A DNA stretch of 64,000 nt from Halomonas saccharevitans (GCF_900116405.1 NZ_FPAQ01000006.1:1-64000), one strand, 5' to 3'; counted from the stretch's first letter, positions 34,816-43,168 are shown. Notes: generated from the sequence alone by a model not told the origin. Translations and numbers: made by a program.

Positions 34816-35835
34816 TCACGCGCCCTGCTCGACGCTGCTGCCGCGCTCGGCGGTGACGCTGGGCGCTTCCTCGAAGCGGCTTCGATAGGCCCGGGTGAAG
34901 TGCGCTGGCTGGGTGAAGCCGGTCGCCAGGGCCGCCTCAGTGACCAGGCAGCGGCTATCGGCCAGCAACTGGCGCGCCCGGTCCAGGCGCATGCCCAGGT
35001 AGCACTGACGTGGCGTCTCGCCGAAGTGGCGCTGGAAGAGCCGCGTCAGCTGGCGCTGAGACTGCCCCGCCAGCCGACACACCTCGGGGATCGGCAGCGC
35101 CTGGACCAGGTTGGCCTCCATGACCGCCAGCGCTCGCACCACGCTGCGCGGCAGGTCCCAGTAGCGGTGCCGCGGGGCGCCGCCCTCGCCGCGCCCCCGC
35201 TCGTGCACCAGCTGTCGACCCACGGCGTCGGCCAGGGCGGGCCCGTAGGCGCGCTCGATCCACTCCAGCATCATGTCAATGCTCGCCGCCCCGCCGGACC
35301 CGGTCATCCGCGTGGCATCGAACTCATAGCGCACCGGGCTGATCTCCAGCTCCGGAAACTCGAGGCGGAAGGCCGGCACGCTCTCCCAATGCAGCGCCAC
35401 CCGGCACCCCTCCAGCACCCCCGCCCGGGCCAGGATGAAGGGCGCGGTGTCCAGCCCGCCCAGCCAGCCGCCGTGGGCGGCGATGCGCCGCAGCACGGCC
35501 CGATCCTGGAAACGCACCGTCGCCTCTGCCTCGTAGGAGGAGACGACCATCAGGCGCGCGCTGTCCTCCAGCGACTCCAGCGGGCCGTCCACGTCGATAC
35601 GCACTCCGTTGCTGGCCACCACCGCCTCGCCGTCCGCCGACAGCAGCCGCCAGGCGAAGAGATCGCGGCCGAAACGGTTGGCCACGCGCAGCGGCTCCAG
35701 CAGGCAGAACAGGGTCAGCATGGAGAAGCGCGGCACCAGCCACACATCGAGGGTGTATTCGGCCTGCTCCGGAGTGAGCAGGGGCGGGGAATCGGGGCGC
35801 GGATAGGGCCAGGCGCCGTCGGGAGCATCGATCAT
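34816..35835 (-). CDS. GlxA-family transcriptional regulator (DJ-1/PfpI + AraC HTH)
   Basis: A 339-residue regulator with an N-terminal class I GATase-like (DJ-1/PfpI) domain (about 25-190) and a C-terminal AraC-type double helix-turn-helix (about 235-330, with VCRLAGQSQRQLTRLFQRHFGETPRQCYLGMRLDRAR and GFTQPAHFTRAYRSRF). This architecture includes GbdR, CdhR and ArgR of Pseudomonas, which respond to betaines, carnitine or arginine. It is divergent from the catabolic cluster by 102 bp and is the likely activator. The start at 35835 is chosen for family length; no strong Shine-Dalgarno is seen. Confidence 0.9.
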   Translation of the reverse strand: MIDAPDGAWPYPRPDSPPLLTPEQAEYTLDVWLVPRFSMLTLFCLLEPLRVANRFGRDLFAWRLLSADGEAVVASNGVRIDVDGPLESLEDSARLMVVSSYEAEATVRFQDRAVLRRIAAHGGWLGGLDTAPFILARAGVLEGCRVALHWESVPAFRLEFPELEISPVRYEFDATRMTGSGGAASIDMMLEWIERAYGPALADAVGRQLVHERGRGEGGAPRHRYWDLPRSVVRALAVMEANLVQALPIPEVCRLAGQSQRQLTRLFQRHFGETPRQCYLGMRLDRARQLLADSRCLVTEAALATGFTQPAHFTRAYRSRFEEAPSVTAERGSSVEQGA

Positions 35836-35849
35836 GGCCAATAGAGTCA

Positions 35850-35860
35850 AGCCTGAGGCT
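35850..35860. promoter_or_regulatory. Small palindrome in the regulator-operon divergent region
   Basis: AGCCTGAGGCT is a perfect 11-bp inverted repeat with one central base, lying between the GlxA-type regulator and the dioxygenase gene. It could be an operator or chance; nothing else marks it. Confidence 0.3.
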
Positions 35861-35937
35861 AATTTAATCAAGTCATAGTCGTCGCAGGCGGTTATGGTTG
35901 AGCGCGACCCCGAAGCACAGTCCGTGGAGACGCCGCC

Positions 35938-37056
35938 ATGACACATGTCACACCCCTGGCCAATAACCGACGCCTGGTCATCGACCACCACGGCCGGACC
36001 CGCGAATTCGCCGCCCTCTGGCTGCGTGAGCGCTGCCCCGATGCCGAGACCCTGGACCCGCGCACCGGACAGCGACTGATCGAGGCGGCCGAGCTGCCGC
36101 TCACCCTCGCCGTGGAGTCGGCCGAGGTCCGCGACGGCGCACTGCGCCTACGCTTCAGCGACGGGCATCACGGCGTCTTCGATCTCGACGCGCTGGTGAA
36201 CGACGCGCCGAGCGACCCGCCCCAGCGACTCTGGGATGCGGCCAGCGCGCCGCGCCCCGAGGCCGACTTCGCCGCCGCCGTGGAGGACGACGCGGCCCTG
36301 CTCGGCATGCTCGAGGCGCTGCATCGCGACGGCTTCGTGCTGGTCTCCGGCGTGCCCACCGAGGAGCACGGCATGCAGCCGCTGATCGATCGCATCGGCC
36401 CGCTGCGGCGCACCAACTGGGGCGGCATCGCCGACGTCAAGTCGGTGGCCGACGCCTACGACCTGACCATGACCCAGCGCGGCCTGGAGCCGCATACGGA
36501 CAACCCCTATCGGGACCCCATCCCCGGCTACATCTGGCTGCACTGCCTGACCAATGCCGCCGACGGCGGCGACAGCACCCTGGCCGACGGCTTCATGGCC
36601 GCCCGCCTGCTGCGCGAGCGCGACCCGGCGGCCTACGACTGCCTGACCCGCGTCACCCCGGGCTTTCGCTACCGCGACGACACCACCCACCTAGAGGGCG
36701 AGGGGCCGCTGATCGAGCTGGACAGCCAGGGCGAGCCGGTCCGGGTGCGCTACTCCAACCGCACCGAGCGCGTGCCGGCCCTGCCCCCCGAAGAGCTGGA
36801 GGCCTACTACGCCGCGCGCACGGCGTTCTATCGCCTGATCACCGGCGAGGAGCTGACTCTGCACCTCAAGCTCGACCCGGGCCAGATGCTGATCATGGAC
36901 AACTACCGCCTGCTGCACGGCCGCAGCGCCTTCCAGCTGGCCGGCGGCGTACGCCACCTGCGCCAGGGCTACGTCGACCGCGACAGCACCGCCAGCCGCC
37001 GCCGGATACTGCGCCACCAGGCCACCCCCGCCCCGACCGCTGGAGACCCCGCATGA
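35938..37056 (+). CDS. TauD/TfdA-type 2-oxoglutarate dioxygenase, gamma-butyrobetaine-hydroxylase-like (TmpA-like)
   Basis: A 372-residue Fe(II)/2-oxoglutarate oxygenase. An N-terminal DUF971-like domain (1-90) precedes the jelly-roll core. The iron triad is H186 and D188 (EPHTDNPYR) and H327 (LLHGRSAF), with nearby arginines for 2-oxoglutarate. TmpA of Leisingera belongs to this type: it was annotated as gamma-butyrobetaine hydroxylase but hydroxylates trimethylaminoethylphosphonate. The adjacent HD protein makes that pairing likely. In the N-terminal domain only one cysteine (C33) is left where gamma-butyrobetaine hydroxylases have three zinc ligands. Its stop overlaps the next start in ATGA. 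Confidence 0.85.
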   Translation: MTHVTPLANNRRLVIDHHGRTREFAALWLRERCPDAETLDPRTGQRLIEAAELPLTLAVESAEVRDGALRLRFSDGHHGVFDLDALVNDAPSDPPQRLWDAASAPRPEADFAAAVEDDAALLGMLEALHRDGFVLVSGVPTEEHGMQPLIDRIGPLRRTNWGGIADVKSVADAYDLTMTQRGLEPHTDNPYRDPIPGYIWLHCLTNAADGGDSTLADGFMAARLLRERDPAAYDCLTRVTPGFRYRDDTTHLEGEGPLIELDSQGEPVRVRYSNRTERVPALPPEELEAYYAARTAFYRLITGEELTLHLKLDPGQMLIMDNYRLLHGRSAFQLAGGVRHLRQGYVDRDSTASRRRILRHQATPAPTAGDPA

Positions 37057-37688
37057 ACCAGGCCACCTTCCGCCACTTCGGCGAGGCACGCCGCGACGAC
37101 TGGGCGCTGATCGACGCCCGCTTTCGCGACTACGTCGCCGATGCCCCGCGCCGGGTGCTGGCCCACCTGCACAACCTGGCCGGCGACACCCACGGCTATC
37201 CGGTGGATCGCTACCAGCACAGCCTGCAGACCGCGACCCGGGCGCTGCGCGACGGCGCCGACGAGGAGATGGTGGTCTGCGCGCTGCTCCACGACATCGG
37301 CGACGACCTGGCCCCGGCCAATCACGCCGAGATCGCCGCGGCGATCCTCGAGCCCTTCGTCGATCCGCTCAACGCCTGGATGATTCGCCACCACGAGCTC
37401 TTCCAGGGCTACCACTACCGCCACTTCTTCGGCCAGAACCCCCACGCCCGGGAACAGTTCCGCGACCACCCCGCCTACGCGCGCACCGTGCGCTTCTGCG
37501 ACGACTGGGACCAGGCGAGCTTCGACCCCGACTACGACACCCTGCCCCTCGAGCACTTCGTGCCCATGGTGGAGCGGGTGCTGGGCCGCCCGGTGCGCGG
37601 CGGCCTGCCTGATCTTGTCAAAGAGCCGGTGGATGAGCCGGTGGATGAGCCGGTGAAAGCGTCGGCGAACGGGGAGGCGACCCCATGA
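37053..37688 (+). CDS. HD-domain protein, probable diiron oxygenase (TmpB/PhnZ-like)
   Basis: A 211-residue HD-domain protein: H56 (YQHSLQTA), H80-D81 (ALLHDIGD), H91, H113/H114 (IRHHELFQGYHY) and aspartates 150-153 (FCDDWD) give the H...HD...H...H...D set. PhnZ and TmpB use such a site as a mixed-valent diiron centre to cleave hydroxyphosphonates. The PhnZ lid residues Tyr24 and Glu27 align by hand to threonine and tyrosine here, so this is not plain PhnZ; a nucleotidyl phosphohydrolase role cannot be excluded. The C-terminus contains an EPVDEPVDEPV repeat. It overlaps both neighbours by ATGA. Confidence 0.8.
   Translation: MNQATFRHFGEARRDDWALIDARFRDYVADAPRRVLAHLHNLAGDTHGYPVDRYQHSLQTATRALRDGADEEMVVCALLHDIGDDLAPANHAEIAAAILEPFVDPLNAWMIRHHELFQGYHYRHFFGQNPHAREQFRDHPAYARTVRFCDDWDQASFDPDYDTLPLEHFVPMVERVLGRPVRGGLPDLVKEPVDEPVDEPVKASANGEATP
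37624..37656 (+). repeat. 12-bp tandem repeat in the HD gene
   Basis: GAGCCGGTGGAT occurs twice in tandem and a third partial copy follows (GAGCCGGTG), encoding EPVDEPVDEPV near the C-terminus. Confidence 0.85.
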
Positions 37689-39286
37689 GCCAGACCTGTG
37701 CCCGCCAGCTGCTGCGCCTGCTGGAAGCCTATGGCGTCGACACCGCCTTCGGCATCCCCGGGGTGCACACCATCGAGCTCTATCGCGAGCTGAGCGAGAG
37801 CCGCCTGCGCCACGTGACCCCGCGCCACGAGCAGGGCGCCGGCTTCATGGCCGACGGCTATGCCCGCGCCAGCGGCCGGCCGGCGGCGTGCTTCATCATC
37901 TCCGGCCCCGGGATGACCAACATCGCCACCGCCATGGGCCAGGCGCTGGCCGACTCGGTGCCGATGCTGGTGATCTCCAGCGTCAACCGCCGCCCGACCC
38001 TGGGCCGCGGCCAGGGGCGCCTGCACGAGCTGCCGAGCCAGCAGCAGACCCTGGCCGGGGTCAGCGTCTTCAGCCACACCCTGCACGACCCCGAGGCGCT
38101 GCCGGAGATTCTGGCCCGGGCCTTCGCGATCTTCCGCGGCGCCCGGCCGGGCCCAGTGCACATCGAGATCCCCATCGACCTCTTCGATGCCGAGGTCCCC
38201 GCGCTCGCGCCGCGCCCCGTCGAGGTGTTCCCCCCGGCACCGGCCCCCGCGGCCATCGCTCGGGCCGTCGACTGGCTGGCAGGCGCCGAGCGTCCGCTGC
38301 TGCTGCTCGGCGGCGGCTGCGTCAGCGCCCCCGAGGCCGCCATCTCGCTCGCCGAGCGCCTCGACGCCCCGACCCTGACCACCATCAACGCCAAGGGCGT
38401 GCTGGGCCAGGACCACCCGCTGGATCTGGGCGCCACCGCCAGCCTGCCCGCCGCGCGTCGGCTGGCGGCCGAGGCCGACGTGGTGCTCGCCATCGGCACC
38501 GAGCTCGGCGAGACCGACTACGACCTGGTGTTCGATGAGGGCTTCAGGCTCGATGGCCGGTTGATCCGCGTCGACATCGATCCCCAGCAGCTGGGCCGCA
38601 ACCAGGCGACCGATCTGGCGCTGGTCGCCGACGCCGGCGAGACCCTCGCGGCGCTGGTGGCGAAGCTGCCCGAACCCGGCCAGCGCGACGGCGGCGCGCG
38701 CGCCGCGGCCGTGCGCCAGGAACTGGCACTCGCCGAGGACCCGGAACTCGCGCCCTACGTGCCGCTCTTCGCCACCCTGCGCGAGGCGCTGCCCGACGCC
38801 GTGGTGGTCGGCGACTCCACCGGCCCCGTCTACGCCGGCAACTTCCTGGCCGCCATGCCGGCCCCGCGGCGCTGGTTCAACGCCGCCACCGGCTTCGGCA
38901 CCCTCGGCTACGGGCTGCCCGCCGCCCTGGGCGCCGCCCTGGCCCAGCCGGAGCTGCCGGTGGTCGCGCTGGTCGGCGACGGCGGCCTGCAGTTCGTGCT
39001 CGGCGAGCTGGGCACCGCCCGCGATCTGGGTCGGCCGCTGGCGGTCGTGGTCTGGAACAACGACGGCTACGACGAGATTCGCCGCTACATGTCGGCAAGC
39101 GACGTGCAGCACGTGGGCGTCGACCTGGCCGCGCCGGCCTTCAGGGACCTGGCCTCGGCCTACGCCTGCCGCTACGCCGCCATTGGCGACCCGGCCGGGC
39201 TGCACGCCGCCCTCGCACGCCTCGACGGCGCCGACTCGCCGCTGATCATCGAGGTGGATGCCGCCGCCTGGGCCGCATCGGCATAA
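37685..39286 (+). CDS. ThDP-dependent 2-oxo acid decarboxylase, AruI-like (5-guanidino-2-oxopentanoate decarboxylase)
   Basis: A 533-residue acetolactate-synthase-type ThDP enzyme. The N-terminal domain has the catalytic glutamate in PRHEQGAGFMADGYAR (about E47), and the C-terminal cofactor site is VGDGGLQFVLGELGTA with NNDGYDEIR. The opening AYGVDTAFGIPGVHTIELYREL and VISSVNRRPTLGRGQGRLHELP closely resemble Pseudomonas AruI, which decarboxylates 2-ketoarginine to 4-guanidinobutyraldehyde. An AruH-like aminotransferase four genes on supports that reading. A different 2-oxo acid is possible given the oxygenase pair upstream. Confidence 0.85.
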   Translation: MSQTCARQLLRLLEAYGVDTAFGIPGVHTIELYRELSESRLRHVTPRHEQGAGFMADGYARASGRPAACFIISGPGMTNIATAMGQALADSVPMLVISSVNRRPTLGRGQGRLHELPSQQQTLAGVSVFSHTLHDPEALPEILARAFAIFRGARPGPVHIEIPIDLFDAEVPALAPRPVEVFPPAPAPAAIARAVDWLAGAERPLLLLGGGCVSAPEAAISLAERLDAPTLTTINAKGVLGQDHPLDLGATASLPAARRLAAEADVVLAIGTELGETDYDLVFDEGFRLDGRLIRVDIDPQQLGRNQATDLALVADAGETLAALVAKLPEPGQRDGGARAAAVRQELALAEDPELAPYVPLFATLREALPDAVVVGDSTGPVYAGNFLAAMPAPRRWFNAATGFGTLGYGLPAALGAALAQPELPVVALVGDGGLQFVLGELGTARDLGRPLAVVVWNNDGYDEIRRYMSASDVQHVGVDLAAPAFRDLASAYACRYAAIGDPAGLHAALARLDGADSPLIIEVDAAAWAASA

Positions 39287-39333
39287 CGCCGCCCGCGGCA
39301 CGCCGCTACCCCCGGGCCGGGCCCCCGGGGACA

Positions 39334-39372
39334 ACGATAATCAGCCCTGACGATAACTGGCCCTGACGATAA
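39334..39372 (+). repeat. Three 16-bp-spaced repeats before the betaine-type binding protein gene
   Basis: ACGATAA recurs at 39334, 39350 and 39366, exactly 16 bp apart; the last two copies share GCCCTGACGATAA. They lie in the only sizeable gap (100 bp) inside the first half of the cluster, just before the AAGGAG ribosome-binding site. A GC-rich inverted repeat (about 39310-39330) precedes them. Confidence 0.7.
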
Positions 39373-39386
39373 GGAGACGTCTGCAT

Positions 39387-40343
39387 ATGGATACCAAGAC
39401 GCGAAGCACCCTGACCCTCATCAACGGCCTGACCCTGATCACCGGCCTGGCCCTGACGGCGCCGGCGCTCGCCGCCGACCGCGACGACCGCCTGCGTCTG
39501 GTGGTGCCGCCCTGGCCGGGGGTGACCGTGAAGAGCGAGATCCTCGCCCAGCTGATCACGCCGCTGGGCTACACCGCCGAGCAGCAGCAGCTCAGCTCGA
39601 CGGTCGGCTACAGCACCCTGCAGAGCGGCGACAGCGATGCCTTCCTGGCCGGCTGGCTACCCGCCCAGCAGGAGAGCTACGACGCCGCCATGGCGGCCGG
39701 CGCCATCGTCGACCTGGGCAACAACGTCACCGGCGCCCGCATGGGCTTCGCCGTGCCGAGCTACGTGGTGGAGGCCGGCATCACCAGCGCCGAGCAGCTC
39801 GCTGACCCCGAGATCGCCAAGCGCTTCGACCGCACCGTCTACAGCATCGAGAGCGGCTCCACCGTGACCGACATGCTCGACGCCGCGATCGAGACCGACA
39901 CCTACGGCCTCGGCGACTGGGACGGCATGGCCTCCTCGACGCCGGGCATGCTCGCCGAGGTCAAGGCCGCCGTGGCGGAGGAGCAGTGGATCGTCTTCTA
40001 CGGCTGGACCCCGCACTGGATGGTGCCGGAGTACGACACCCGCATCCTCGACGACCCGGCCGGCGTCTACGGCCCGGATAACGGCCGCAGCGACGTCAAG
40101 ACCATCGTCGCCAAGCCCTACGCCGAGGCCAACCCCAACCTGGCCCGCCTGCTCGACCAGTTCGAGCTCACCGCCGCCCAGCAGAGCGACATCATCCGCG
40201 AGTACAGCCTGGAGGAGCGCGACGTCGAGGCGGTGGCCCGGGAGTGGCTGGCCGCGCACCCCGAGCGCCTCGCCGCTTTCCTTGAGGGCGTCGAGACCCG
40301 CGACGGCGGCGACGCCCTGGCCGCCGTGGAGGCGAGCCTGTGA
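39387..40343 (+). CDS. OpuAC/ProX-type ABC substrate-binding protein for a quaternary ammonium compound
   Basis: A 318-residue secreted protein with a signal peptide (1-29, cleavage near ALAAD). The binding fold has VVPPWPGVTVKSEILAQL, VGYSTLQSGDSDAFLAGW and FYGWTPHWMVPEYD; the tryptophans are the sort that build the aromatic cage for trimethylammonium groups in ProX, OpuAC and ChoX. No matching OpuAA/OpuAB genes lie here, so it would dock on a transporter encoded elsewhere, like the orphan CaiX of the Pseudomonas carnitine operon. Its stop overlaps the next GTG start (GTGA). Confidence 0.88.
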   Translation: MDTKTRSTLTLINGLTLITGLALTAPALAADRDDRLRLVVPPWPGVTVKSEILAQLITPLGYTAEQQQLSSTVGYSTLQSGDSDAFLAGWLPAQQESYDAAMAAGAIVDLGNNVTGARMGFAVPSYVVEAGITSAEQLADPEIAKRFDRTVYSIESGSTVTDMLDAAIETDTYGLGDWDGMASSTPGMLAEVKAAVAEEQWIVFYGWTPHWMVPEYDTRILDDPAGVYGPDNGRSDVKTIVAKPYAEANPNLARLLDQFELTAAQQSDIIREYSLEERDVEAVAREWLAAHPERLAAFLEGVETRDGGDALAAVEASL

Positions 40344-41125
40344 GTACGCCCCGCGAGACCGAGGCCGGCGTGCGGCGCGACCTGGCGGCCGCCTATCGGC
40401 TGATCGCCCTGGACGGCATGGACGACGGCATCTCGACCCACATCTCGGCGCGGCTTCCCGATGAGGCGCCGAGCGGCGAGGGCCAGAAAGAAGAACGAGA
40501 GCGCTTCCTGCTCAACCCCTTCGGCCTGCGCTTCGAGGAGATCCGCGCCGATGACCTGGTCACGGTTGCCGCCGACGGCACGGTGCTCGACGACCCCACC
40601 GGGCTCGGCATCAACCCGGCCGGCTTCACCATCCACAGCGCCATCCACGCCGCCCGCCCCGAGGTGGCCTGCGTGCTGCACACCCACACCGTGGCCGGGG
40701 TCGCCCTCTCCTGCCTCGCCGAGGGACTGCTGCCGCTCAACCAGTGGGCGCTGCAGTTCCACGACCGCCTGGCCTACCACGACTACGAGGGCATCGCGCT
40801 GGACCTCGACGAGCGCCAGCGCCTGACCGATGACCTGGGGCCCCACATGGCCATGGTGCTGCGCCAGCACGGCCTGCTGACCTGCGGGCGCAGCGTCGGC
40901 GAGGCCTTCCTGCGCATGCGCGACCTGGAGCGCAGCTGCCAGACTCAGCTCGCCGCCCAGGCCACCCGCCGCGAGCTTCTCGCCGTCTCGCCGGCGATGG
41001 CCGAACACGTGGCCCGCCAGTATGAGGCCTGGGCCGAGAGCCCGGCGGGCACCGCCCTGGCCTGGCAGGCCGAGCGGCGCCGGCTGGCGCCGCACTCCGA
41101 CTCCCCCGACACCGACCGAGGCTGA
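40340..41125 (+). CDS. Class II aldolase/adducin family protein
   Basis: A 261-residue protein of the zinc-dependent class II aldolase fold (fuculose-phosphate aldolase, adducin head). The metal motif is HTHTVAGVALSC (about residues 114-125), the glutamate region is NPAGFTIHSAIHAARPEVACVLH, and a further histidine is in LRQHGLLTCG. Start is GTG at 40340, coupled to the upstream gene. Substrate unknown: members range from sugar-phosphate aldolases to decarboxylases. Its place between a betaine-type binding protein and a transaminase suggests it trims a catabolic intermediate. Confidence 0.82.
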   Translation: MSTPRETEAGVRRDLAAAYRLIALDGMDDGISTHISARLPDEAPSGEGQKEERERFLLNPFGLRFEEIRADDLVTVAADGTVLDDPTGLGINPAGFTIHSAIHAARPEVACVLHTHTVAGVALSCLAEGLLPLNQWALQFHDRLAYHDYEGIALDLDERQRLTDDLGPHMAMVLRQHGLLTCGRSVGEAFLRMRDLERSCQTQLAAQATRRELLAVSPAMAEHVARQYEAWAESPAGTALAWQAERRRLAPHSDSPDTDRG

Positions 41126-41132
41126 GCTTTCG

Positions 41133-42344
41133 ATGCGCTATTCCCAACTGACTAACCGGATCGCCGGCGAGGGTGCCGCGGCCTGGGACATCCACTACCG
41201 AGCCCTGGCCCGCCAGGCCGCCGGCGAGGACATCACCGTGCTCTCGGTGGGCGACCCCGACTTCACCACCCCGGCGCCGATCATCGACAGCGCCGTCGCG
41301 AGCCTGCGCGCCGGCGCCACCCACTACGCCGACGTGCAGGGCAAGCTTTCGCTGCGCCAGGCCATCGCCGACGGCTATCGCCGCCAGGGCCTCGAGGTGG
41401 GGCCGGAGCACGTCATCGTCATGGCCGGCGCCCAGTGCGGCCTCTACGCCGCCGCCCAGTGCCTGCTCGATCCGGGCGACGAGGTGCTGGTCCCGGAGCC
41501 CAGCTACGTCACCTACGAGGCGGTGCTGCGCGCCACCGGCGCCGAACTGGTACAGGTCCCGCTGCGCGGCGAGGCGGACTTCCGCCTCGACCCGGCGGCC
41601 CTCGAGGCGGCCATCACCCCGCGCACCCGGGCGCTGCTGCTCAATAGCCCCCACAACCCCACCGGCCAGCTGATCGACGCCGAGACCTGGGAGGCCGTCG
41701 CCGCGCTGTGCCGCCGCCACGACCTATGGCTGATCTCCGACGAGGTCTACGCCGAGCTGATCTACGAGGGCGAGCATGTCTGTCCCGCCATCCTGCCGGG
41801 CATGGCCGAGCGCAGCGTGGTGATCAACAGCCTCTCCAAGTCCCACGCCATGACCGGCTGGCGGCTGGGCTGGGTGATGGGCCCGGAGCCGCTGATCGGC
41901 CACCTGAGCCACCTGGCGCTGTGCATGCTCTACGGCTGCCCGGACTTCATCCAGGACGCGGCCTGCACCGCCCTGACCGCGCCCCCCGCCGAGCTCAAAG
42001 AGATGCGCGAGGCGTATCGCGTGCGTCGCGACGCCGTCTGCGAGGCGCTGGCCGAGAGCGCCGCGGTCAGCGCGATCCGTCCGCCGGCGGGGATGTTCCT
42101 GATGGTCGACATCCGCGCCACGGGCCTCTCCTCCCAGGCCTTCGCCGACCGCCTGCTCGACGAGGAGGGCATCTCGGTGCTCTCCGGCGAGGCCTTCGGC
42201 CCCTCGGCGGCCGGCTTCGTGCGCCTCAGCCTGACCGTCGGCGCCGAGCGGCTCGCCGCCGCCAGCCGCCGCCTGGCCGCCTTCGCCGAACGCGCCCTGG
42301 CATCCCTGTCACCGACCCCGGCCTCGGAGGCCGATTGCCTATGA
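41133..42344 (+). CDS. PLP aminotransferase, AruH-like (arginine:pyruvate transaminase)
   Basis: A 403-residue fold-type I aminotransferase. It starts MRYSQLTNRIAGEGAAAWDI, with SVGDPDFTTPAPI, NSPHNPTGQ and the PLP lysine K236 in INSLSKSHAMTGWRLGWV. From memory of the Pseudomonas aeruginosa sequence, AruH shares the N-terminus, MAGAQCGLYAAAQCLLDPGDEV and LALCMLYGCPDFIQDAACTAL almost throughout. AruH moves the amino group of arginine to pyruvate, giving 2-ketoarginine, the substrate of AruI. Its stop overlaps the ATPase start (ATGA). Confidence 0.88.
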   Translation: MRYSQLTNRIAGEGAAAWDIHYRALARQAAGEDITVLSVGDPDFTTPAPIIDSAVASLRAGATHYADVQGKLSLRQAIADGYRRQGLEVGPEHVIVMAGAQCGLYAAAQCLLDPGDEVLVPEPSYVTYEAVLRATGAELVQVPLRGEADFRLDPAALEAAITPRTRALLLNSPHNPTGQLIDAETWEAVAALCRRHDLWLISDEVYAELIYEGEHVCPAILPGMAERSVVINSLSKSHAMTGWRLGWVMGPEPLIGHLSHLALCMLYGCPDFIQDAACTALTAPPAELKEMREAYRVRRDAVCEALAESAAVSAIRPPAGMFLMVDIRATGLSSQAFADRLLDEEGISVLSGEAFGPSAAGFVRLSLTVGAERLAAASRRLAAFAERALASLSPTPASEADCL

Positions 42345-43135
42345 CGTCATCGTTCGAACCCTCTTCCCGTCCCCAGGCCGCCGCCCCCGCAGTGGCGGCC
42401 CACCACCTGATCAAGCACTTCGGCGACCTGGAGGTGCTCAAGGGCGTCTCCCTCGAGGTCGACGAGGGCACCGTCACCTCCATCATCGGCTCCAGCGGCT
42501 CCGGCAAGAGCACCCTGCTGCGCTGCATGAACCTGCTGGAACGGCCCGACCGGGGCGAACTGGCGATTGCGGATGAGGCGATTCGCTTCACCCGCAATCC
42601 CCAGGGCGACATCGTCGGCCTGGACCGGCGCCAGCTGCAGCGGCTGCGCGCCAAGGTGACCATGGTCTTCCAGCAGTTCAACCTCTGGCCCCACCTCAGC
42701 GTGCTGGGCAACGTCATCGAGGCCCCGATGCGGGTCAAGGGGCTCTCCCGGCGCCGGGCCACCGCCATCGGCGAGCACTACCTCGAGCGGGTCGGCATGG
42801 CCGATCGCCGCGACGCCTATCCCGCCTTCCTCTCCGGCGGCCAGCAGCAGCGGGTGGCCATCGCCCGTGCCCTGGCCATGGAGCCCCGCCTGCTGCTCTT
42901 CGACGAGCCCACCTCGGCGCTGGACCCGGAACGGGTCAACGAGGTGCTCGGGGTGATCCGCGACCTCGCCGACGAAGGCCGCACCATGCTGCTGGTCACC
43001 CACGAGATGCACTTCGCCCGGGAGGTCTCCGACCAGCTGGTCTACCTCGACCAGGGTCGCATCGCCGCCTCGGGGAGCCCGCAGGACGTCTTCGATGATC
43101 CCCGCTGCCGCCGCTTCGTCGCGCCGGCCGCCTGA
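42341..43135 (+). CDS. Polar amino acid ABC transporter ATP-binding protein
   Basis: A 264-residue HisP/GlnQ-type ATPase. Walker A GSSGSGKST (50-58), the Q-loop VFQQFNLWPHL, signature LSGGQQQR, Walker B LLLFDEPTSALDPE and the switch histidine in VTHEMHFARE. This family powers basic and polar amino acid importers (histidine, arginine, octopine, glutamine). Together with the binding protein and two permeases that follow it makes a complete importer, probably for the amino acid that the adjacent transaminase uses. Confidence 0.95.
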   Translation: MTSSFEPSSRPQAAAPAVAAHHLIKHFGDLEVLKGVSLEVDEGTVTSIIGSSGSGKSTLLRCMNLLERPDRGELAIADEAIRFTRNPQGDIVGLDRRQLQRLRAKVTMVFQQFNLWPHLSVLGNVIEAPMRVKGLSRRRATAIGEHYLERVGMADRRDAYPAFLSGGQQQRVAIARALAMEPRLLLFDEPTSALDPERVNEVLGVIRDLADEGRTMLLVTHEMHFAREVSDQLVYLDQGRIAASGSPQDVFDDPRCRRFVAPAA

Positions 43136-43168
43136 ACGCTCCACACACCACAACGACAGGAGAAGATC

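Noticed and set aside
35938-37688. Calling the first two cluster genes phnY and phnZ
   Set aside because: The HD protein lacks the PhnZ Tyr and Glu lid residues, the dioxygenase is gamma-butyrobetaine-hydroxylase-like and the neighbours point to quaternary amines. A TmpA/TmpB-like label is safer.
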